Positions 30,297-34,847 of a stretch of 34,847 nt of DNA are shown here, in pieces. The notes below the pieces were generated by a model, which was not told where the DNA came from, did not search any database, and worked only from the letters and a program-made list of their open reading frames with translations. The stretch is from IMG/VR virus record IMGVR_UViG_3300044620_000202, positions 1-34,847 of that record. One strand, 5' to 3'. How positions within the stretch are numbered: position 1 is the first letter of the stretch; every line of letters starts with the position of its first letter. The stretch comes from a virus. The translations under genes and the position numbers were made by a program.

Positions 30297-30886
30297 CGTT
30301 TGGTATAATCACCATCGAACTGCTCGATGAAGTTAATGATCAACTCCTTTGCGCTGTCGATCTCATCCTGATTGTGGCGGTAAAGAAATAGATCAGCAAA
30401 CTTGCCAGACTTCTTGACTTTTGGAGTAACGCCAATGTAGTAAAAGCACTTTGGATCTGTTCCCATCAGCAGAGAATACCAAACCGCTTGAATATGATTA
30501 GCGTGCTTGATCATATCGGCAGCGAATGCCTCAATGCTCTTGGCTGATGTAGTCTTGATGTCTGCAAGGATCTTCTGCTGATCCCAATTCATATCGATGG
30601 CACACTTGCCTTGAACGGTCTTGCCTCCGATCACAACATCAGCAACTACCACTTGCTCCTTGATCGACTCCTCAAACATCGTTGCCAGAAGTGGCACTTC
30701 CTGAAAGGCATCATAGACATTCTTTGCAGCCCCGTTCATCTGATCGACTTCGGTTTCTAAAAGATCGAAGTGAAAGTTTGCCCCCTTGTCGAGGGCATTC
30801 TTTGCGTAGCTAATATCGCCTGTGTAGAATCTTTTGATTCTGCTGGCTGAGATTGCAGGATAGTTTATAAATTCTTCTCTGGTCAT
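30293..30886 (-). CDS. PD-(D/E)XK exonuclease (RecE/Cas4-like)
   Basis: A 197-aa nuclease. Visible motifs are NFHFDLLET (H39), KCAID (D98), ADIKTT (D109, K111) and HIQAVWY (Q133, Y137), the core of the RecE/RecB-like family. It should resect dsDNA ends to give 3' single strands for annealing. It is located in the recombination block with the ssDNA-binding-like and coiled-coil proteins. A recognisable annealase (RecT, Beta or Erf) is missing. The start overlaps the upstream gene by 1 nt. Confidence 0.85.
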   Translation of the reverse strand: MTREEFINYPAISASRIKRFYTGDISYAKNALDKGANFHFDLLETEVDQMNGAAKNVYDAFQEVPLLATMFEESIKEQVVVADVVIGGKTVQGKCAIDMNWDQQKILADIKTTSAKSIEAFAADMIKHANHIQAVWYSLLMGTDPKCFYYIGVTPKVKKSGKFADLFLYRHNQDEIDSAKELIINFIEQFDGDYTKR

Positions 30887-31296
30887 TATACCTCCTCCAA
30901 TTCTTCTTTTATTCTTACCTTAAACACTTTATATCCATCTGCCTTTATTCTGGTAATCATCTGCTGAATGCTCATAACTCCGTATATCGGCTTCTCGATC
31001 TTGACTGGTGCTTGGATCTTCTCAGGAATTTCATCCATCTGTATTTGAATTTGCTTATCTGCTGCATCAATTACAGCCTTTGCAAGTGCTGTGAATGATT
31101 TATTGCTGAAGCGTGCTGCTTTGTTTATGATGTGAACGTAGCTGCATTTAGCATATCCTGCCAAGATTGAAAGCCCTGTTTTTGTTAGGGTTGTTTTCTT
31201 TCGTCTTACTTCGATAAATTCAACCAGTTCATCGTGTGTTAGTGGTGTCCATTTGTAGCGATTATTGAAATCGCTGTTTGAATTTGCTGCTTTCAT
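30886..31296 (-). CDS. Putative HTH DNA-binding protein
   Basis: A 136-aa protein. Residues about 36-75 (KTGLSILAGYAKCSYVHIIN, then KAARFSNKSFTALAKAV) look like an XRE-type helix-turn-helix with an adjacent helix. The C-terminal half is acidic and ends in a charged strand-helix (YKVFKVRIKEELEEV). It may regulate the early genes or serve in recombination. The assignment is moderate because the HTH signal was judged by eye. Confidence 0.6.
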   Translation of the reverse strand: MKAANSNSDFNNRYKWTPLTHDELVEFIEVRRKKTTLTKTGLSILAGYAKCSYVHIINKAARFSNKSFTALAKAVIDAADKQIQIQMDEIPEKIQAPVKIEKPIYGVMSIQQMITRIKADGYKVFKVRIKEELEEV

Positions 31297-31308
31297 TTTA
31301 TTAAGTTG

Positions 31309-31974
31309 TTAAACTGTTTGAGTTTTAATTGCTACTACATTGATTCCTGCGATGTGCTTCAATCCTACCATCTCCATCGCCTTCGGCAAGTGCCTAAGTA
31401 GATCCTCTTGGCGCAAGTGATTTGTGGCGAATAAGACATTTATGATCTTTAACCAATCAACATCGCCATCGACTTCTGCCTTATAGACTGTTCTGATGTT
31501 CTTAGTCTTTGGCATATCGACTGATGATACATACAGATCATCCACCATATTTGCCAGAGCATCCATCTCCTTGAATTGGCTCTTTAATGACATCGATTCC
31601 TGAATGATCTTCTGCTGTGCTTGCTTATGCTCCAATTCCACTTGCTCGTGGTACTCCAGCATCTTGGCTTTAGCTGATGTAATGAATTGGCTCAGTGGAT
31701 CTGTGGTCTGCTTTTCGAGGCTGATCAATTCCTTCTTGAAGTGATCAACTGGCGCAGTGATTTCCTTACGTGCTGACTCAACGATCTTGATGGCATCATT
31801 CACTTGCTTGATGGCTGCTGCCATACTGTTGTACTCGCTCACGTTCTTAACGCTGTTAGCTTCTCCTGCCACGCTGTTGCGTTCAATGAGTGCCTGTGCG
31901 TTTAATATCTCGGTTGAGTTTATCGATTGGTAAATCTTCTCAACGGGAATGCTTATCTTTGCAATGCTGTTCAT
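31309..31974 (-). CDS. Coiled-coil recombination-associated protein (DUF1351-like)
   Basis: A 221-aa protein. A long helical region (about residues 45-140: AAIKQVNDAIKIVESARKEI, MLEYHEQVELEHKQAQQKII) precedes a compact C-terminal domain (KNIRTVYKAEVDGDVDWLKI; HIAGINVVAIK). This resembles DUF1351-type proteins, usually found next to phage recombinases. It is not a nuclease. It may protect ends or cooperate with the exonuclease. A strong hairpin lies in the gap upstream. Confidence 0.65.
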   Translation of the reverse strand: MNSIAKISIPVEKIYQSINSTEILNAQALIERNSVAGEANSVKNVSEYNSMAAAIKQVNDAIKIVESARKEITAPVDHFKKELISLEKQTTDPLSQFITSAKAKMLEYHEQVELEHKQAQQKIIQESMSLKSQFKEMDALANMVDDLYVSSVDMPKTKNIRTVYKAEVDGDVDWLKIINVLFATNHLRQEDLLRHLPKAMEMVGLKHIAGINVVAIKTQTV

Positions 31975-31990
31975 GTTTATTTAGGTTAGG

Positions 31991-32022
31991 AATCGGCAGG
32001 GAGTTCGTTCGCCCTGCCGATT
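31991..32022. repeat. Perfect 11-bp inverted repeat between early genes
   Basis: AATCGGCAGGG (31991-32001) and CCCTGCCGATT (32012-32022) flank a 10-nt loop. In the transcription direction (minus) it is not followed by a T tract, so it does not look like a standard terminator. It may be an mRNA-stability or processing hairpin, or an operator. Confidence 0.7.
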
Positions 32023-32033
32023 TGTTGTTTAAG

Positions 32034-32696
32034 TTAAAAAGGGAATTTATCTTTAGAGGTATTGAATAGATCATCAAGATCATCTGCGCCATCATCAAAC
32101 GGTGAAGCCTGCTGTGGCTTTGTCCACTTGGTTGATTCCTGACTGATGCGCTGCAACCACTCATCTGATTTCTTAATATCATCCTGCATAAAGTCTGGCA
32201 GCAATGAGAACACCATATCATCGTGTTCAGTCGTATCGTAGCACATTGGAGCGTTAATCGCTGGAGGACATTGCATTCCTTTGGGCATTGGTGCAATGCT
32301 CATAATGTTTGCATAAGTGCGATCCTCCTTGCCATTGTGAACGATGTTGAGCATACAAGGCATTGAGATCAGATTAAAGATGTCGAAGTCTGCTGCTTGC
32401 TTGTCAGTCATCTTCTTGCCGAACCAAGATTCAATGAACTTTCTAAGTGATGACTTCTCGCCCATACTGAGGTTGAATACTGTCTTTACATAGAATGGCT
32501 GCTCGCCTTTCTCCTCGTTGAACACTGCCAACTCCATCGGCAGTTCAAACATAAATTGAATCTTGCGCTTGCGATTCTGCCACTTCTCATCGAAGGTAGT
32601 TCCTTTGTCGATGATCTGATAGCATCTGCCGATGTGAGTGCCTTCGGGTGCAAGTTGTTTTGATGCGGATGATCCGCTGTTAATTGGTGCTTTCAT
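32034..32696 (-). CDS. Putative ssDNA-binding / recombination accessory protein
   Basis: A 220-aa protein. The N-terminal 130 residues (GTHIGRCYQIIDKGT, RKRKIQFMFELPMELAVF, VFNLSMGEKSSLRKFIESWF) match a recurrent phage family (DUF669-like as I recall) thought to be an OB-fold single-strand-binding or replication accessory protein. The C-terminus is acidic (DDGADDLDDLF), as in many SSBs that recruit partners through an acidic tail ending in F. It lies in the recombination block. No search could confirm the family. Confidence 0.65.
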   Translation of the reverse strand: MKAPINSGSSASKQLAPEGTHIGRCYQIIDKGTTFDEKWQNRKRKIQFMFELPMELAVFNEEKGEQPFYVKTVFNLSMGEKSSLRKFIESWFGKKMTDKQAADFDIFNLISMPCMLNIVHNGKEDRTYANIMSIAPMPKGMQCPPAINAPMCYDTTEHDDMVFSLLPDFMQDDIKKSDEWLQRISQESTKWTKPQQASPFDDGADDLDDLFNTSKDKFPF

Positions 32697-32720
32697 TTCT
32701 GAAATATTAAAGGGTTTAAG

Positions 32721-33011
32721 TTACGCTTGTAAAGATTCGATAACTGATTCGTGCATAGTGTCAACTGCTGCACAGTAGGCTTGATGATACTCCTCAATCG
32801 AGCAAGATTCAAACAGCCTAATATCGGCAGGCACACCATAGGTTAACTCCTTGTGGAATTGTCTTGGAAGTGCTGATGCGTTGCTGTCGCATCTGGTCAT
32901 TAGACCTTTTCTGCATCCGTCATTGATTACGATTGTGAGCGTCCCTGCTAAATGATCGTAGTGAAAGAACTCGGTTGATTCGATGTTGCGAAATAGTGTT
33001 TTTGCCGTCAT
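32721..33011 (-). CDS. Hypothetical early protein
   Basis: A 96-aa protein (MTAKTLFRNIESTEFFHYDH...). It is not recognised. It has a beta-like N-terminal half (GTLTIVINDG) and a helical C-terminus (SIEEYHQAYCAAVDTMHESV). It lies between two small hairpin-flanked genes in the early region. No catalytic pattern is visible. Confidence 0.65.
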   Translation of the reverse strand: MTAKTLFRNIESTEFFHYDHLAGTLTIVINDGCRKGLMTRCDSNASALPRQFHKELTYGVPADIRLFESCSIEEYHQAYCAAVDTMHESVIESLQA

Positions 33012-33042
33012 TGTTTTTAAGTTGTTAAGGGTGGGAAAATAT

Positions 33043-33061
33043 GGGCAGTGGTTAGCTGCCC
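33043..33061. repeat. 6-bp GGGCAG/CTGCCC hairpin between early genes
   Basis: GGGCAG (33043-33048) and CTGCCC (33056-33061) flank a 7-nt loop. In the minus direction it is followed by ATATTTTCC, a weak T-rich stretch. It shares the GGCAG core with the hairpin at 31991, and may be a weak terminator or a shared RNA signal. Confidence 0.5.
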
Positions 33062-33069
33062 GATTAAGT

Positions 33070-33279
33070 TTAGTTAATTTTGCCGTTTGCTTTTGCCCAT
33101 TCTAAGCACTTACTGCAAACCATTGATTCATCTTCTAAGTAGTTCTTAATGAACTCTGCTGTCTTAACTACGTGCGTGCCTTTAGCATTTCTGAAGATGT
33201 GTCTGCCACATTGCATTCTTGAAGGGTGTAACTTGTTGTTACCGAGGCTTGCGAATAAATGTGATTTGTAAGTTGTCAT
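33070..33279 (-). CDS. Small early protein with a Cys pair
   Basis: A 69-aa protein from ATG 33279 (MTTYKSHLFASLGNNKLHPS). A longer in-frame start at 33360 would lie upstream of the promoter box and reads as non-coding. RMQCGRHI and SMVCSKCLEWAK contain three Cys and one His that could bind a metal. It is the first gene behind the promoter at 33316. Function unknown; small early proteins of this kind often interfere with host functions. Confidence 0.7.
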   Translation of the reverse strand: MTTYKSHLFASLGNNKLHPSRMQCGRHIFRNAKGTHVVKTAEFIKNYLEDESMVCSKCLEWAKANGKIN

Positions 33280-33315
33280 GGCTTGAATTGGTTTGAATTG
33301 TTCGTTTTGGTTTGA

Positions 33316-33323
33316 CAAATGTA
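33316..33323 (-). promoter_or_regulatory. -7 promoter box for the early operon
   Basis: The minus strand reads TACATTTG, with TTG 19 nt upstream in TTGCAGAATCAAA, a string also present upstream of the box at 8818. The leader to ATG 33279 is about 30 nt. It is the best -33/-7 match in the window. Confidence 0.6.
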
Positions 33324-33373
33324 GAACCTTATTTTGATTCTGCAATACACAAACAAACAAAATAACAAACTAC

Positions 33374-33398
33374 CAGCGTGAATTTACATAACTCGCTG
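33374..33398 (-). terminator. Possible weak terminator after the spanin-like gene
   Basis: CAGCG (33398-33394 on the minus strand) and CGCTG (33378-33374) can pair around a 15-nt loop, followed by a T-rich but interrupted stretch (TTTGTTATTTTG). It lies 31 nt after the stop at 33429 and before the next promoter. Otherwise the gap 33280-33428 holds only the promoter. Confidence 0.35.
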
Positions 33399-33428
33399 AT
33401 AATCAAATAAATTAATTTCAATATATTT

Positions 33429-34097
33429 TTATGGAGTTGCCAATTTAACTGCCGTAATTCCGAGCAATGCTCCGAATCCGATCTTGGCTGCTGTGGTCTG
33501 ATACCACTTTTTGTCTTGCCTAACCACTACGTTACGCATACCGGTCAAGTTGATGTTTGGATTATCGACACCGATCCGCACTACGGGATCTGTCCTTTTT
33601 AGAATCTTTGAAATAAAGCCCTCTCGCAGCGTATCTCCGATCGCAACGGTATAAGATGCAGGAATGATTAAAGAATCGATCTGAATGAAGCCTAAGCGGT
33701 TAATTCGTCCTCCTATCTCCAACCATCTTTCTATCTTGTGAAAGGTTCTTGGAAGTTTAAGATGCGGAAAGCTATCGACATACACCACATCGCCCACCTT
33801 AAACTCTGTTTTGTACACTGTCTTAGTCTTATACTCAATAGCTTGGCTGACTTCTGCCATCTCCATCTTCTCCTTTAACGCATCCACAGCCCGTTCAGAT
33901 TGATTGATCTGCAATGCCTGAGTAAAGATGATCAGCGAATCATCGGTTATCCTTTTGGTAAAGATTTGATTCTCCTCAATTAGATATTGCTTATCGCCCT
34001 TTAGTTCTTTGATGGTTGCACAACTACGCCCCAGCATCAGGACCAGAATAGTGATGATTGAAAGCGATACGATCAGGTGAGTGTTAGATGGCTTCAT
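33429..34097 (-). CDS. Membrane-anchored coiled-coil protein, spanin-like
   Basis: A 222-aa protein with an N-terminal transmembrane helix (HLIVSLSIITILVLMLG, residues about 7-23), a coiled coil (about 30-80: IKELKGDKQYLIEENQIF, VDALKEKMEMAE), a beta-rich middle (FKVGDVVYVDSFPHLKLP) and a C-terminal hydrophobic segment (IGFGALLGITAVKLA). This plan recurs in Bacteroidetes phage proteins and resembles an i-spanin (Rz-like), but the C-terminal hydrophobic part is atypical. It overlaps the upstream gene by 14 nt. Confidence 0.6.
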   Translation of the reverse strand: MKPSNTHLIVSLSIITILVLMLGRSCATIKELKGDKQYLIEENQIFTKRITDDSLIIFTQALQINQSERAVDALKEKMEMAEVSQAIEYKTKTVYKTEFKVGDVVYVDSFPHLKLPRTFHKIERWLEIGGRINRLGFIQIDSLIIPASYTVAIGDTLREGFISKILKRTDPVVRIGVDNPNINLTGMRNVVVRQDKKWYQTTAAKIGFGALLGITAVKLATP

Positions 34098-34287
34098 TGT
34101 GCAGGAGTTGAATGATTTGATTTAATCGCATAAAGCTACTTGCCTTATCCCGAAGATTATCATTGAGGATATTCACCACCACTGAGAATGGCATCTCTTT
34201 CTCTCTTACATAACTGGCTAACACTCTAACAAGTCTATCATCACATTCCTGATCACTTAGAGGCAAAGTATTAACCGATTCAAGCAT
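34084..34287 (-). CDS. Small protein downstream of the PAS-HisKA gene
   Basis: A 67-aa helical protein from ATG 34287 (MLESVNTLPLSDQECDDRLV), with VRVLASYVREKEMPFSVVVN in the middle. A TACATTTG box lies 3 nt upstream of the ATG; a TTG start at 34293 would lie inside the box. It is not a response regulator receiver (no conserved Asp/Lys pattern). Its adjacency to the sensor-like gene makes it a possible partner, but there is no sequence evidence for that. Confidence 0.65.
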   Translation of the reverse strand: MLESVNTLPLSDQECDDRLVRVLASYVREKEMPFSVVVNILNDNLRDKASSFMRLNQIIQLLHNEAI

Positions 34288-34290
34288 ACC

Positions 34291-34298
34291 CAAATGTA
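34291..34298 (-). promoter_or_regulatory. -7 promoter box downstream of the PAS-HisKA gene
   Basis: The minus strand reads TACATTTG, starting 1 nt after the stop codon of the PAS-HisKA gene and followed by GGT and the ATG at 34287. TTG lies 16 nt upstream (TTGACTCGCC). Predicted leaderless transcript. Confidence 0.5.
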
Positions 34299-34299
34299 G

Positions 34300-34847
34300 T
34301 TAAATTTGGCGAGTCAACTTCTTGACAAGCAACCTAATTGATTCATCAAGTTTCTTAACGCTGTCGGCAATCATCTCCATTATCGCAGATCGTTCTGATT
34401 CCGTTGCTTCCTTATGCTCCATCAGCATATCGACCAAGCCACCGATGGAAGTCAATGGCTGGCGTAGTTCGTGCGAGATCATAAAGCGGAACTCCTCAAT
34501 CAGCACTTTCTGCCGTTCGTGTTCGTGGGCAGTGATGCTCGTAACATCCACGCAAGGGATGCCGATGAAGTGAAGGGAATCCAAGATGTAGTAAACATTC
34601 CACATATTGTAACGCTCGCTGCCGATCTTCTGCTTAGAACGCACATAAACCCGTTGAGGATCTGGTGGTCTTGATTTGGATCTGTTAATAGTTGCCAAGA
34701 AATCATCCCGATCACTGTCGTTGGATGCAATGTCGAGGATGTTCTTTGGCTTGATATGGCTGCTATATTCTTTGAAAAGTTCATTACTTGTCAGTATCAA
34801 CCCTTCAGAATCGGCTATAACGTAGAATAAATCTATTGAAGATTCAA
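34300..34847 (-). CDS. PAS-HisKA sensor-like protein lacking the kinase domain
   Basis: This is the main part of a 188-aa protein that starts at 146 across the junction. Residues about 10-115 form a PAS-like domain (RPPDPQRVYVRSKQKIG, WNVYYILDSLHFIGIPCVDV), then a signalling helix (HEHERQKVLIEE) and a HisKA dimerisation hairpin: MISHELRQPLTSIGG with phospho-acceptor H132 and second helix SVKKLDESIRLLVKK. It stops there: no N, G1, F or G2 box (HATPase) is present here or elsewhere. It could accept phosphate from, or form heterodimers with, host kinases. The ExxT/N phosphatase motif reads ELRQ. Confidence 0.85.
   Translation of the reverse strand, partial: ESSIDLFYVIADSEGLILTSNELFKEYSSHIKPKNILDIASNDSDRDDFLATINRSKSRPPDPQRVYVRSKQKIGSERYNMWNVYYILDSLHFIGIPCVDVTSITAHEHERQKVLIEEFRFMISHELRQPLTSIGGLVDMLMEHKEATESERSAIMEMIADSVKKLDESIRLLVKKLTRQI
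34721..34847. repeat. Terminal direct repeat, right copy
   Basis: An exact copy of bases 1-127; see the left copy. The PAS-HisKA gene reads through this overlap without interruption when the ends are joined, which supports circular closure. Confidence 0.95.

Noticed and set aside
33280-33360. N-terminal extension of the small early protein to 33360
   Set aside because: It would start upstream of the TACATTTG promoter box; the extension is rich in N and Q and looks like translated intergenic sequence.
1-34847. Prophage, plasmid, CRISPR or tRNA content
   Set aside because: No integrase, att-like repeats, partition genes, spaced direct repeats or tRNA-like cloverleaf were seen.

Overview
The window is a complete dsDNA tailed-phage genome, most likely a siphovirus infecting a member of the Bacteroidota. 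The first 127 bases (1-127) recur exactly as the last 127 (34721-34847), so this is a circular (or circularly permuted) assembly of about 34,720 bp cut at an arbitrary point. All convincing genes lie on the minus strand. The host call rests on about ten intergenic TAnnTTTG boxes (the Bacteroidota -7 promoter element) placed just before genes, the general lack of Shine-Dalgarno sequences, and many small proteins of a style familiar from Bacteroidetes phages. No integrase, repressor, tRNA, CRISPR array or DNA polymerase is visible, so a lytic lifestyle relying on host replication is the simplest reading.

In transcription order (high to low coordinates, across the circle junction): (i) 34.85-33.4 kb: a PAS plus histidine-kinase-dimerisation protein without an ATPase domain, a small protein and a spanin-like membrane protein. 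(ii) 33.3-29.4 kb: early/recombination genes, with an ssDNA-binding-like protein, a coiled-coil protein, an HTH protein, a RecE/Cas4-like PD-(D/E)XK nuclease, a VRR-NUC nuclease and a small lipoprotein. (iii) 29.4-26.0 kb: replication genes behind a promoter and a strongly structured, pseudoknot-like leader, with iteron-like repeats inside the initiator gene, then a PP-loop (PAPS-reductase-like) enzyme and an AT-rich GIY-YIG/T5orf172 gene. (iv) 26.0-24.4 kb: small accessory genes. (v) 24.35-13.9 kb: terminase, tail assembly chaperones (with a canonical -1 frameshift signal), tape measure and tail proteins. (vi) 13.9-11.7 kb: a glycosyltransferase/methyltransferase/glycosyltransferase cassette inside the structural operon. 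(vii) 11.7-4.6 kb: portal, MuF-like protein, scaffold, major capsid protein and connectors. (viii) 4.6-0.2 kb: fibres, lysozyme and holin.

The most striking observations are: a complete -1 programmed-frameshift signal at the end of the putative major capsid gene (slippery AAACCCG, 5-nt spacer, 10-bp stem), which would add 27 residues and end exactly at the terminator; placement of the capsid gene as an insulated unit between two terminator-promoter pairs, with its own structured leader; the a-b-a'-b' RNA fold ahead of the replication gene; and the phage-encoded sensor-like PAS-HisKA protein lacking a kinase domain.

Genes are densely packed with ATGA or TAATG overlaps, and several small genes (25-59 aa) are supported mainly by these overlaps. 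Function assignments come from motif recognition by eye, without database searches.
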